From a virus: 64,000 nucleotides of DNA. Positions within the stretch are counted from its first letter, which is position 1. The number at the start of each line of letters is the position of its first letter. The translations under genes and the position numbers were made by a program. The DNA is taken from positions 1 to 64,000 of IMG/VR virus record IMGVR_UViG_3300027763_000059. One strand, 5' to 3'. Shown piece by piece: positions 1-7,753 of the stretch. The notes under the pieces were generated by a model, which saw only the letters and a program-made list of their open reading frames with translations, did not search any database and was not told the DNA's origin.

Positions 1-37
1 AACGCGTGTGAATAGTGCGGGGTTGGTTGAGTTAGTG
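1..37. repeat. terminal direct repeat, left copy
   Basis: The first 37 bases match the last 37 bases of the window (63964-64000) at 36 of 37 positions. The only difference is G at 25 against A at 63988, a synonymous TTG/TTA leucine change. Both copies lie in the same reading frame of a tail-protein gene. This is most simply the overlap of a circular or terminally redundant genome of about 63,963 bp. Confidence 0.75.
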
Positions 38-1648
38 CCTTATAATTTGTTGCAATACTCGGAGCAATTTAACAATGGGGTTTATAATCAAAGTAATGTT
101 TCAGTTACAAGCAATTCAACCATTGCTCCAAATGGAACTACAACCGCAGATACAATTACGGATACTGCATCAAGTGGATTAATACTTCAAACATCAGCAA
201 GTGTTAATGAAGGTGCAACAGTTACTCTTTCTCAATATTGTAAGCGTTCAAATAATGATTGGATTTATTTAGGCATGGGCCGAAGTGGTGTAACTACTTA
301 TGGTGAAGTTGTCGGATTCTTTAATTTAGCAACGGGAGCAACGGGAAGCAATATAACTTATGGAGCGGGTGTTTTTGTTTCGCTTAATATTGAAAATGTT
401 GGGAATGGTTGGTATCGTTGTTCGCTTACTGCATATGTTTCAAGTGCAACTGCTTATGTAGTTTATTCGGGTAATGCTAATGCTAATGGAGTTCCTTTTG
501 TTTCAGATATCGGAGATGCTCGTTTTCAATGGGGCGCTCAACTTGTCGAAGGCTCAACCGCGAAGGACTACCAACGTACCGAAACACGCCTAAACATCCC
601 ACGACTTGACTACTCAAATGGTACTTGTCCAAGTTTGTTAGTAGAACCGCAGAGGACGAATCTTGTTACTTATTCAGAGCAATTAGATAATGTAGCTTGG
701 ACTAAAACAGCAGTAACAATTACCGCAAATAATACAACTGCACCAAACGGCATTTTAACTGCTGACAAAGTAATCCCAACTAACATAAATGCCTTTCATA
801 ATATATACAATCTTGCAACTGCATTAACGGGTAATTATTCTTTTAGTGTTTACGCTAAAAAAGGAGGTTTAAATTTTGTCAATTTACAAGACCAATTTGG
901 AGGAGTGTTTAACACTTGTTTTGATTTAGTCAACGGAACATTTACTTCTTATTTTGGAACAGCTACAATGAAGGCTGTTGGTAATGATTGGTTTTTATGT
1001 TCGGTAATTGGCAACGGATTAGCTGCTACAGTAATTCCTTCAATCATTCCGTCAAACTCACTTTCAAGTTTCCCTATTTTTGTAGGAAACAATGTAGATG
1101 GAATATTTATTTGGGGAGCACAACTCGAAGCGGGTTCATACCCAACATCCTACATCCCTACAACATCAGCAAGTGTAACACGCAACGCGGACGTAGTTTC
1201 AAAGACGGGAATTAGTAGCTTGATTGGACAAACGGAGGGAACTTGTTTTGTTGACTTCTACAACTATGGAAATAGTACAGCTGATTCAAATGTTCCTTTT
1301 GCAATTAGCAATGGAGCGTATGGAAGTGCGGTTTATTTTGAGCAATATTTAGGCAATTGGTACGGTATTATTTACAACGGTTTTGTATCTCAATTTTCAT
1401 TTAATGCGGGTACGTTAAGTATTGGAAGACATAAATTTGCTATTGGTTACAAAACAAATGATGTTGTATTCTACGTTGATGGAAATTTAGTGTCAACGGA
1501 TACGAGTGCAACTATTCCCACTTGTTCTCGTGTTGACATAGGAACGGTTGGAACATCAACAACACCCGAAGAGCTTTCAGTCAACGCCACCGCCCTTTGG
1601 AAAACTCGCTTAACAAATACTCAACTCGCACAACTCACAACGATATGA
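2..1648 (+). CDS. tail fibre / receptor-binding protein, 3' part (5' end at the other window edge)
   Basis: The frame is open from the window edge, so the start is missing here; joined to the fragment at 63842 it gives a protein of 589 residues. Two copies of a beta-rich module are visible, each opening with a YSEQ motif: NLLQYSEQF near residue 15 and NLVTYSEQL near 222. Each runs through an AP-N-G-TAD stretch to a GAQL-E-G-S segment. The C-terminal ~150 residues, with alternating strands and FYVDGNLV, look like a LamG/concanavalin-type sugar-binding fold. This architecture is common in fibres of phages of Bacteroidota. A function in receptor or polysaccharide binding at the tail is inferred. 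The next gene overlaps the stop codon (ATGA), suggesting translational coupling. Confidence 0.8.
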   Translation, partial: TRVNSAGLVELVPYNLLQYSEQFNNGVYNQSNVSVTSNSTIAPNGTTTADTITDTASSGLILQTSASVNEGATVTLSQYCKRSNNDWIYLGMGRSGVTTYGEVVGFFNLATGATGSNITYGAGVFVSLNIENVGNGWYRCSLTAYVSSATAYVVYSGNANANGVPFVSDIGDARFQWGAQLVEGSTAKDYQRTETRLNIPRLDYSNGTCPSLLVEPQRTNLVTYSEQLDNVAWTKTAVTITANNTTAPNGILTADKVIPTNINAFHNIYNLATALTGNYSFSVYAKKGGLNFVNLQDQFGGVFNTCFDLVNGTFTSYFGTATMKAVGNDWFLCSVIGNGLAATVIPSIIPSNSLSSFPIFVGNNVDGIFIWGAQLEAGSYPTSYIPTTSASVTRNADVVSKTGISSLIGQTEGTCFVDFYNYGNSTADSNVPFAISNGAYGSAVYFEQYLGNWYGIIYNGFVSQFSFNAGTLSIGRHKFAIGYKTNDVVFYVDGNLVSTDTSATIPTCSRVDIGTVGTSTTPEELSVNATALWKTRLTNTQLAQLTTI

Positions 1649-2226
1649 TAAAAAGTATTGGCATATATAAAATAACAAATCCGAAAGGCAGCATTTATGT
1701 AGGTCAATCTATGCACATTGAACGTAGGTTTCGAGGTTATAAAAAATTGACAAATTGCAAAGGACAAACAAAATTGTATAATTCACTTGTCAAATACGGA
1801 ACTATTAATCATACTTACGAGGTAATTGAATTATGTGAGGTGCAAATGCTGAATGAACGTGAAAGATTTTGGCAAGAACATTTTGATTGCATAAAAGGTT
1901 TGAATTGTAATTACGTTTCAACTGAAACTCAAAAGCAAATACCATCGGATGAAGTAAGACGAAAAATGAGTGTAGCAGCTAAAGGTAAAAAACATAGTGC
2001 GGAACACGTGGCAAATAGAATGATGTCTAAAAAAGGTTATAGACATTCAGACCTTACAAAACAAAAACTATCCGAGAAGCGTAATAAATTAATTATTGAT
2101 TTATCTACGGGTATTTATTTTGACAATACAAAGGATGCTGCAAATTCATTGGGTATAAAAACACCTACATTTCAAGCTATGATGTGTGGTAGAAATAAAA
2201 ATAAAACATCTTTAATTTACGCATAA
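1645..2226 (+). CDS. GIY-YIG homing endonuclease with NUMOD motifs
   Basis: The N-terminus has the GIY-YIG signature (SIGIYKI, then SIYVGQS 10 residues on), followed by an arginine-rich helix (ERRFRGY) and a glutamate near residue 76. The C-terminal half has a NUMOD3-like helical repeat (RRKMSVAAKGKKHS) and a NUMOD1-like end (FDNTKDAANSLG). Such enzymes cut one strand or both at a long target and copy their own gene into uncut genomes. The start at 1645 is chosen because its ATG overlaps the upstream stop codon; an earlier ATG at 1597 would run 50 bases into the fibre gene. The gene is more AT-rich than its neighbours, in keeping with an invading element. It sits between the fibre gene and the lysis genes without disrupting either. 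Confidence 0.88.
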   Translation: MIKSIGIYKITNPKGSIYVGQSMHIERRFRGYKKLTNCKGQTKLYNSLVKYGTINHTYEVIELCEVQMLNERERFWQEHFDCIKGLNCNYVSTETQKQIPSDEVRRKMSVAAKGKKHSAEHVANRMMSKKGYRHSDLTKQKLSEKRNKLIIDLSTGIYFDNTKDAANSLGIKTPTFQAMMCGRNKNKTSLIYA

Positions 2227-2585
2227 TGACAGAAAAAATATACAAGCTAACATACGAAAACAAGGAACAAGCAACCTCAGACCTTTACGCTAAGGGAATC
2301 TTAGTTGAGGTAGAATTCAACGGAGAAAAACACGAAGCATACGGAGAAGGTGTGGCTGCGGTTGTCGAGATCGGTCTCATCATGATTGAGCCACCGGTAA
2401 TGGATGGAATGACAATTGTTACACCACCCGTTTATGCGGATGGATATCACTACGACGTAATGTCAGACAATGAGTATGACTTTGGTGCTAATTTGGTTGA
2501 TCCAAAGAACCCTAAGCACGCATTTGCAGGACACGCAACAACTGATGAGGTTGAACCGTTTGTTTTAGAGTCATGGCAAAAGTAA
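2226..2585 (+). CDS. conserved phage protein of unknown function, 119 aa
   Basis: This acidic, soluble protein has no membrane segment or signal peptide. A central PPVMDGMTIVTPPVYADGYH stretch is rich in prolines and beta-branched residues, suggesting a small beta fold. The start overlaps the stop codon of the endonuclease (TAATG). It lies between fibre and lysis genes in a tightly packed late operon, so a virion or assembly role is possible but not shown. Confidence 0.7.
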   Translation: MTEKIYKLTYENKEQATSDLYAKGILVEVEFNGEKHEAYGEGVAAVVEIGLIMIEPPVMDGMTIVTPPVYADGYHYDVMSDNEYDFGANLVDPKNPKHAFAGHATTDEVEPFVLESWQK

Positions 2586-2710
2586 AAGAATTTACTAACT
2601 TTGTGTCCAATCCTAAAGTTAAAAGGGTAGGTACACACTCAAAAAGCAAAACGTCTAAGCTCAAGACATCTAAGCTTTATAAAAAAAGATACAGGGGGCA
2701 GGGGAAATGA
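2573..2710 (+). CDS. small basic protein, 45 aa
   Basis: ATG at 2573 opens a 45-codon frame, MAKVKEFTNF to YRGQGK, overlapping the end of the previous gene by 13 bases and the start of the holin gene by four (ATGA). About 15 of its residues are Lys or Arg. The tight overlap on both sides argues for a real gene. It has no recognisable domain; nucleic-acid or membrane-surface binding would fit its charge but is a guess. Confidence 0.7.
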   Translation: MAKVKEFTNFVSNPKVKRVGTHSKSKTSKLKTSKLYKKRYRGQGK

Positions 2711-3201
2711 AAGGAAAAATAACCATATTCATCGTAGCGTTGACATCTTTATTAACACCGGTAGAGTTATCGGTAATCTGCTTAATGGGTATCATATTGA
2801 TTGATACCATAGTAAAATTAATCTCGTTAAGGTACATCGCCAAGAAAGAGAACCGAAGGTACAGAGATGTATTTCAGTCTAAGATGCTTAGACGTGGGTA
2901 TATATTTAAGTCACTTGGGTACGCGTTCTTAGTAGTTCCATTGTTTCCACTTGACTACTACGTATTGACTCCGTTCTTGGATGTAGTGCTTAAGGCGTTA
3001 GATTACGACATCGTACTTAACAAGGCGGTGCTTACAAATGGATTATTAATTATATTTGCAATCATTGAGCTTGCATCTATCAACGAGAATTGGTTTGACA
3101 TCTCAGGTAACAACGTACTAAGTGGTGTTTGGGTAACTGTTAAAAAGATCCGTAGAGCTGCAGAGGGTGTAGCAGAGACATACAGAAACATAAAGAAATA
3201 A
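2707..3201 (+). CDS. holin-like membrane protein
   Basis: The 164-residue protein has hydrophobic stretches near residues 5-35 (through ICLMGIILIDTIVKLI), 75-92 (LGYAFLVVPLFPLDYYV) and 110-122 (LTNGLLIIFAIIEL), with a highly basic stretch between the first two (RYIAKKENRRYR). It ends in a charged tail. Length and topology fit multi-pass phage holins of Bacteroidota, which open the inner membrane at the end of infection. Its place just before a lysin-like gene and a spanin-like gene makes holin the best call. Confidence 0.75.
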   Translation: MKGKITIFIVALTSLLTPVELSVICLMGIILIDTIVKLISLRYIAKKENRRYRDVFQSKMLRRGYIFKSLGYAFLVVPLFPLDYYVLTPFLDVVLKALDYDIVLNKAVLTNGLLIIFAIIELASINENWFDISGNNVLSGVWVTVKKIRRAAEGVAETYRNIKK

Positions 3202-3202
3202 T

Positions 3203-3781
3203 ATGGTTCGTGCATTTAAAGATATAGAACTCTTAGAAAGAGTTAAACAACTCGACTCTTATAGAGAGATACCCGTTGGCTATTGGCTATTGGGTGTTAG
3301 GTCTAAAGAAGACACGCCAAATAAGTTTGACGATAAGATATACCTATTTAAGGGTGAAGAGTTTATCGAGGTAACATCAGCTACAACTAATCCGGGTACA
3401 CCTACACTAAAGCAATTTGAGAAGGTGAACAACGATGGGGCTGCTGTAGTTAAGTCTGATGAGTGGTACTACAAGCTTTGGAAGTACGGAAAGCACAACG
3501 GAAAGGTAGAGGGATTACTTCAGTTAGGAAACAAGATAAAAGTATATCGTGATACTGACAAGGATGTTAAGTCTGAAGAGCAAGGAAAGCTTCAAGAGGG
3601 ATACTTCGGTATAAACTTCCATCCTAACACGTATAACCTTGACAACAAAGTTACTAGTTCAGACATAGGTTGGTTCTCAGCCGGATGCCAAGTAGTAAAT
3701 AACCCGAACAAGTACAAGACTATGATCAGGCTATTGAAGACTGAGAAGTTGGTTACTTACTGTCTAATAAATGAGTTCTAA
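3203..3781 (+). CDS. putative endolysin with L,D-transpeptidase-like active-site motif
   Basis: The C-terminal part carries GINFHPNTYN (His near residue 139) and, 18-23 residues on, WFSAGCQV. This resembles the conserved His and the S-x-G-C catalytic motif of YkuD-like L,D-transpeptidases, enzymes that act on peptidoglycan peptide stems. A related arrangement occurs in phage lysis proteins. No signal peptide is visible, so it would need the holin next door to reach the wall. The position between holin and spanin genes supports a lytic role. Cutting rather than cross-linking activity is inference. It is followed without a gap by a small basic gene whose ATG shares the A of this TAA. Confidence 0.6.
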   Translation: MVRAFKDIELLERVKQLDSYREIPVGYWLLGVRSKEDTPNKFDDKIYLFKGEEFIEVTSATTNPGTPTLKQFEKVNNDGAAVVKSDEWYYKLWKYGKHNGKVEGLLQLGNKIKVYRDTDKDVKSEEQGKLQEGYFGINFHPNTYNLDNKVTSSDIGWFSAGCQVVNNPNKYKTMIRLLKTEKLVTYCLINEF

Positions 3782-4065
3782 TGAGAAACAAATTAGCAGG
3801 TACTAAGACAGGTACATCAAAGACAGCAAAGTACTACCACGACAACCCGGAGGCACGCAAGAAAAAGTTAGCCTACGACTCTAAGTACGAGGACACTCCA
3901 TTAAGACAAAAGTACAGAGCGGAGCTACAAAAAATAAACAGAGAGAAGGGAACACACGGTAACGGAGACGGAAAGGACGTAGCACATACGTCAAAGACCA
4001 AGACACGTATGCAGGCTCAGTCTAAAAACCGCGCTGATAAGAAACGCTCATTCTTCAAGTCATGA
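3781..4065 (+). CDS. conserved small basic phage protein, 94 aa
   Basis: The protein is rich in Lys and Arg and has a TAKYYHDNPEARKKKLAYD segment, a KYRAEL helix and GTHGNGDGKDVAHTS near the middle. I recall similar proteins in phages of Bacteroidota and marine phages, without a known function. It lies inside the lysis cassette, overlapping the lysin stop by one base and the spanin start by four. The charge suggests DNA, RNA or envelope binding, but nothing in it fixes the role. Confidence 0.7.
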   Translation: MRNKLAGTKTGTSKTAKYYHDNPEARKKKLAYDSKYEDTPLRQKYRAELQKINREKGTHGNGDGKDVAHTSKTKTRMQAQSKNRADKKRSFFKS

Positions 4066-4508
4066 AACGAATTGCGCTCATATTTGTTACAGTGCACCTA
4101 CTATTCTCGTGCTCTGTAAACTACCATCTTAATAAGGCTATTAAGAAGGGTTACAAATGCGAGGAGGTTTCTGACACAATCAAGATAACGTCAGTAGACT
4201 CGTTCCCTGTCATCGTACACGACTCAATCGTGTGGGAGAAGGTATTAGTTCAAAAGGATACAATCATTCGTAATAAGACCTCTTATGTGCCAAGAACGAG
4301 GTATGAGACAAAGCTAGCTTATAGGTACAAGATAAAGTATGTTAAAGCTGAAGCTCAAAAAGTAAAATACCAAAACAAGTACATAACAAAGTACAAGACG
4401 CGTTGGTTATTTGTAATCATTGCATTTGTATTAGGATTTTTATTAAGAGTAACATTAAGTGAAACATTCCGTAGTAGAATTAGTCTACTTTTTAATTTAT
4501 TTAAATAA
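4062..4508 (+). CDS. putative unimolecular spanin (u-spanin)
   Basis: The N-terminus is a lipoprotein signal: MKR, a hydrophobic core, then LLFSC with the lipidated Cys at 17. A charged periplasmic stretch of about 95 residues, rich in Lys, Tyr and Val, follows. Residues about 115-131 (WLFVIIAFVLGFLLRV) form a C-terminal transmembrane helix. Outer-membrane lipid anchor plus inner-membrane helix in one chain is the defining plan of u-spanins such as phage T1 gp11, which fuse the two membranes in the last step of lysis of Gram-negative hosts. The length of 148 residues is similar. Its place after holin and lysin genes agrees. A plain lipoprotein with a second anchor is the alternative. Confidence 0.75.
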   Translation: MKRIALIFVTVHLLFSCSVNYHLNKAIKKGYKCEEVSDTIKITSVDSFPVIVHDSIVWEKVLVQKDTIIRNKTSYVPRTRYETKLAYRYKIKYVKAEAQKVKYQNKYITKYKTRWLFVIIAFVLGFLLRVTLSETFRSRISLLFNLFK

Positions 4509-4513
4509 AATTT

Positions 4514-5608
4514 ATGGGTAAAAAAATAGGCCGTCCAATCGTAAGCAAGGGCGTTCCTAGGGTTAGACTTAATCCTCAGGAGTTAGACTTGATCAAGCAG
4601 TACAGAGCAATTAAAGACAAGTCAAATGAGATGGGTCTTAATGAAAACGATGTTAAGCATGGTTGGATTAAGACAAAAGACGCATCACTATTCTTCGCAA
4701 ACCCATCCTTTGCGTCCGGAAAAGAACTAGACCTAGACTTCGAGAAGATACTCGAAAGTGCTCCCAAACTAAACATAGAGAAGATAGGTAAGAAGACTTA
4801 CGAAGGCGAATTCGATAAGCTAGTCTTTACAGATGTACACATTGGAATGGACTCAAGCGACAAGGGACGTTCATTGTATCCATCAGAGTGGAACGAGGAC
4901 ATACTATTCGAGCGTTTGGAGAAGATGGTATCTTACACGTTAGCTAATCAAAAAAGTAATACACTTTACTTACTTGACCTAGGTGACTACCTAGACGGGT
5001 TTAACGGTCAGACTACACGCGGTGGTCACTCACTACCTCAGAACATGAGCAATCAAAAAGCGTTTGATGTAGGGTTCACGTTTAAGTCAATGCTAATAAC
5101 GTACCTAGCACCATTCTACGATAAGATATACGTGCGTAATATATGCAACGATAACCACAGCGGTGACTTCTCATACTTCGTCAATCAGTTCTTTAAAAAG
5201 TACATCGAGAGAGACCTAAAGAACGTAACGGTAACCAATCAGACGCTATTTATAGACCATGAGATAGTTGGCAAGTACTGCTTTGTTACAACACACGGTA
5301 AGGACACGCACAACTTAAAGTTCGGTTTTAGACCGAAGATTGACAACGGTCAGATCAACAAGATTATAGGATACCTAAATACAAAGGACTTACTTAACAA
5401 GGGATACGAGATAATCTTTGAGAAGGGTGACAGTCACTTGTATCTATTCGATTCGTCAAGCTCTGACGTATTCAAGTACTACAACTACCCTGCGTTTAGT
5501 CCATCAAGCAATTGGGTTGCTACTAACTTCCAACTAGGGAAGAGTGGGTTCGTACACTTTAATTATGGCGTAGATCAAAAGAGTATTAACGAATACTTCT
5601 TTAAATAA
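4514..5608 (+). CDS. calcineurin-like metallophosphoesterase
   Basis: The 364-residue protein shows the metallophosphoesterase motifs in order: D-x-H in FTDVHIGMD (D107, H109), GD in LDLGDYLDG, N-H in CNDNHSGDF, and two later His-containing blocks, THGKDTHN and KGDSHLYL. These bind two metal ions in the calcineurin fold and act on phosphodiesters or phosphomonoesters. The N-terminal ~100 residues are charged and helical with no recognised domain. It is the last gene of the lysis-side operon and ends just before a promoter. The substrate is unknown; DNA or a nucleotide is possible, as for Mre11/SbcD relatives, but no SbcC partner gene is present. Confidence 0.8.
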   Translation: MGKKIGRPIVSKGVPRVRLNPQELDLIKQYRAIKDKSNEMGLNENDVKHGWIKTKDASLFFANPSFASGKELDLDFEKILESAPKLNIEKIGKKTYEGEFDKLVFTDVHIGMDSSDKGRSLYPSEWNEDILFERLEKMVSYTLANQKSNTLYLLDLGDYLDGFNGQTTRGGHSLPQNMSNQKAFDVGFTFKSMLITYLAPFYDKIYVRNICNDNHSGDFSYFVNQFFKKYIERDLKNVTVTNQTLFIDHEIVGKYCFVTTHGKDTHNLKFGFRPKIDNGQINKIIGYLNTKDLLNKGYEIIFEKGDSHLYLFDSSSSDVFKYYNYPAFSPSSNWVATNFQLGKSGFVHFNYGVDQKSINEYFFK

Positions 5609-5629
5609 AAATCATTATCTAATAAATTG

Positions 5630-5637
5630 TATCTTTG
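5630..5637 (+). promoter_or_regulatory. Bacteroidota-type promoter -7 element
   Basis: TATCTTTG matches TAnnTTTG, 20 bases before the ATG at 5658, in a 49-base gap between genes. It would start the fibre-head-terminase operon. No clear TTG lies at the usual distance upstream. Confidence 0.65.
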
Positions 5638-5657
5638 TAGAAATTAAATAAAATAAA

Positions 5658-5927
5658 ATGAAAGTAGTAAAAGGAAAACACAACACTGTGGCAGACGTTA
5701 AGAAGTTATCACAGGAAGAATTGGACATGATCCAACAAATGAATTCAGACTTCACTAAGGCTAAGATCTCTTTAGGAGACCTTGAGCTAGAGAAGTATGC
5801 GTTGTTACAGAGAATTGAACACTTGAAGATGGCGTTCGCAGAGAATGAAAAGCTCTTGATCGTTAAGTACGGTGAAAACTCTGTCATCAACATTAAGACA
5901 GGAGAAGTAACAGAGAAAAACGATTAA
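5658..5927 (+). CDS. small coiled-coil phage protein, 89 aa
   Basis: The sequence is charged and helical, with leucine-rich heptads from LSQEELDMIQQ through LELEKYALLQRIEHL, so a coiled coil is likely. Similar small helical proteins precede the head genes in other Bacteroidota phages, without known function. It is the first gene after the promoter at 5630 and is followed 2 bases later by a fibre gene, so it may be a chaperone or connector for that protein. Confidence 0.72.
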   Translation: MKVVKGKHNTVADVKKLSQEELDMIQQMNSDFTKAKISLGDLELEKYALLQRIEHLKMAFAENEKLLIVKYGENSVINIKTGEVTEKND

Positions 5928-5929
5928 AC

Positions 5930-6679
5930 ATGAAAATTAGTTCATACACAGTATTATCAAATCCACAGCTTGGAGATAAGTTAATTGGTACAGACGTTAA
6001 TGACATGGATGTAACCAAGAACTTTACAATTAGCTCTCTATTTCAACTTGGAGCTTCATCAGGATTATTTGTTCCCTACACGGGAGCAATTGATGATGTT
6101 GATTTAGGTTCAAATAGTATTACAGCTAGTTCATTTATTAAGTTAGGTGGTACATCATCTCAGTTCTTAAAGGCTGATGGTTCGGTAGATAGTAATACGT
6201 ATGCAACTTCTTTATACTACGGAAGTTTCTTTGATACAACTAATCAGACTGCTGCAGCTATAAATACTGCATATCCTGTTAAATTAAACGGGGTTTTTGG
6301 TAGTGCTACAAATGGTGTGTCTGTAATTTTAGATGCATTTAGTAATAAGACTATTATTAAGACAGCAAATGCAGGTGTATATAACATTGCATTCTCAGCT
6401 CAATTAAGACGTGGTAGTGGTGGATCTTCTGAGACGGTTGATTTTTGGTTGAGAAAGAACGGAGTAAATGTTGTTTACACAAATACATCTGTATCAGTTC
6501 AAGCTAACGCAGGCTTATTAGTAGCTGCTTGGAACTTCTTTATTCAGATGGATGCAGGAGCAGAAGCACAGTTAATGTGGGCAACTACATCAACTGCTAT
6601 TGATATGGCGTATGCAGGTGCAACAGCACTTCATCCTGAGACTCCATCAGTAATCTTAACAGTAAATAAAGTTTCCTAA
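5930..6679 (+). CDS. fibre protein with C1q/jelly-roll-like C-terminus
   Basis: The N-terminal ~90 residues have the low-complexity pattern of phage fibre shafts (GAIDDVDLGSNSITA, then GTSSQFLKADGSVDSNTYA). The remaining ~150 residues alternate strands with GVYNIAFSAQLRRG, VDFWLRKNGVNV and a final PSVILTVNKVS, which resembles C1q/TNF-like trimeric heads. Such heads are common on phage head or tail fibres and bind receptors or sugars. Being far from the main tail genes and close to terminase and portal, it could be a head fibre. The start overlaps nothing and follows the coiled-coil gene by 2 bases. Confidence 0.72.
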   Translation: MKISSYTVLSNPQLGDKLIGTDVNDMDVTKNFTISSLFQLGASSGLFVPYTGAIDDVDLGSNSITASSFIKLGGTSSQFLKADGSVDSNTYATSLYYGSFFDTTNQTAAAINTAYPVKLNGVFGSATNGVSVILDAFSNKTIIKTANAGVYNIAFSAQLRRGSGGSSETVDFWLRKNGVNVVYTNTSVSVQANAGLLVAAWNFFIQMDAGAEAQLMWATTSTAIDMAYAGATALHPETPSVILTVNKVS

Positions 6680-6906
6680 TGGAAATTAGAAAGATATCAA
6701 TTGGTCCTGACTATAAGGGTGGTGCAATGCACTACCTTGTAGGGCAGCGTGTATGCGGTGATTCAAATGAGATTCATTTAATCAAGCGTGATGCTACGAC
6801 TAATTCTATCAAGATCTTTATTATTAATGAAAAGGAGGAAGTGGTACTTTGGAAAGAGTTCAACGATACCATTCCCGTTGCAATTGAATATAATATAAAT
6901 TTTTAA
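6679..6906 (+). CDS. conserved phage protein, 75 aa
   Basis: A small mixed alpha/beta protein with a YKGGAMHYLVGQRV segment followed by alternating strands. Its ATG overlaps the stop of the fibre gene and its own stop overlaps the next start (TAATG), so it is translated as part of the head operon. Similar proteins sit at this place in other crAss-like phages as far as I recall; no function is known. Confidence 0.7.
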   Translation: MEIRKISIGPDYKGGAMHYLVGQRVCGDSNEIHLIKRDATTNSIKIFIINEKEEVVLWKEFNDTIPVAIEYNINF

Positions 6907-7469
6907 TGAAATCTCCATTCTACTTTATTGCTAAGCCAATAAAGGGGAAAAGATACGACAATACTAAAGAGATAGGTGGATTAGAGCTTATCATTAGTAC
7001 ATCAGAGGAGGACCATAAGTTCTCCAATCGTTTTGCTGAAGTTGTTGAGACTCCCTTAGGCTATAAAGGTCCTATCACAATCGGTGATACCCTACTCGTC
7101 CACCACAACGTATTCAAGTTCTATAACGACATGAAGGGTCGTCAGAAAAGTAGCAAGAGCTTCTTTCGTGATGACATATTCTTTGTAGATGCCGAGCAGT
7201 TCTATATGTACAAGCACAACGACACATGGATGGCCTACGACAGGTACTGCTTTGTTCGTCCAATCCCCGCGATTGAGACATACATCAAGAAGCCATTTAC
7301 AGAGGAGCCACTTATGGGGGAGATGGTATACCCAAACGATTACTTAATTAGTCAAGGCGTAAAGCCGGGTGACTACGTATGCTTTAAACCGGATAGCGAG
7401 TACGAGTTTACTGTGGATGGAGAGAAGCTGTACAGGATGTTTGACCATCAAATAACAATTATCTTATGA
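6906..7469 (+). CDS. conserved head-module protein, possibly GroES-like
   Basis: The 187-residue protein is rich in beta strands. Two segments, KGPITIGDTLLVHHNVFKF and KPGDYVCFKPDSEYEFTVDG, look like the G-D-x-V motifs of the GroES (chaperonin-10) beta barrel, and the last strand ends MFDHQITIIL. Phage T4 gp31 and related proteins are GroES substitutes needed for capsid folding, so a role in head assembly would fit its place two genes before the terminase. A clear GroES gene exists elsewhere (59420), which makes this one either a second co-chaperone or only a fold relative. The assignment is tentative. Confidence 0.5.
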   Translation: MKSPFYFIAKPIKGKRYDNTKEIGGLELIISTSEEDHKFSNRFAEVVETPLGYKGPITIGDTLLVHHNVFKFYNDMKGRQKSSKSFFRDDIFFVDAEQFYMYKHNDTWMAYDRYCFVRPIPAIETYIKKPFTEEPLMGEMVYPNDYLISQGVKPGDYVCFKPDSEYEFTVDGEKLYRMFDHQITIIL

Positions 7470-7753
7470 GCAATACAAAAGATATAAAGCTTAGGATCAT
7501 CGAGGCAGGTGAGTTTGCTGTTGAGCAACTCATTAAGGTAGCCAAGGAGCAGATTATTAAGCTTGACTCTGAGGACGATTTGGCCGCGGATAGATTAAAG
7601 AACGCTGCTGCTACAAAAAAATTAGCTATATTCGATGCATTCGAGATACTTAGCCGTATCGAGATGGAGAGAGAGAACATTGAGATCATGGAGCATGGTC
7701 CTTCAAAGACAGATACAAAACAAGGGTTTGCAGAACGTAGAGCAGGAAAATAG
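7466..7753 (+). CDS. small helical protein upstream of TerL, candidate small terminase or connector
   Basis: The 95-residue protein is almost entirely helical and charged (LRIIEAGEFAVEQLIKVAKE, then a helix through RIEMERENIEIMEHG). It lies immediately before and overlaps the large terminase gene, the usual place of a small terminase subunit, but it is shorter than most and has no visible helix-turn-helix. The overlap with the preceding gene is four bases (ATGA). Function by position only. Confidence 0.6.
   Translation: MSNTKDIKLRIIEAGEFAVEQLIKVAKEQIIKLDSEDDLAADRLKNAAATKKLAIFDAFEILSRIEMERENIEIMEHGPSKTDTKQGFAERRAGK

Noticed and set aside
7635-7727. upstream ATG starts of terL
   Set aside because: The residues between 7635 and 7727 look like an out-of-frame reading of the preceding, well-formed gene, so a start near 7728 is preferred.
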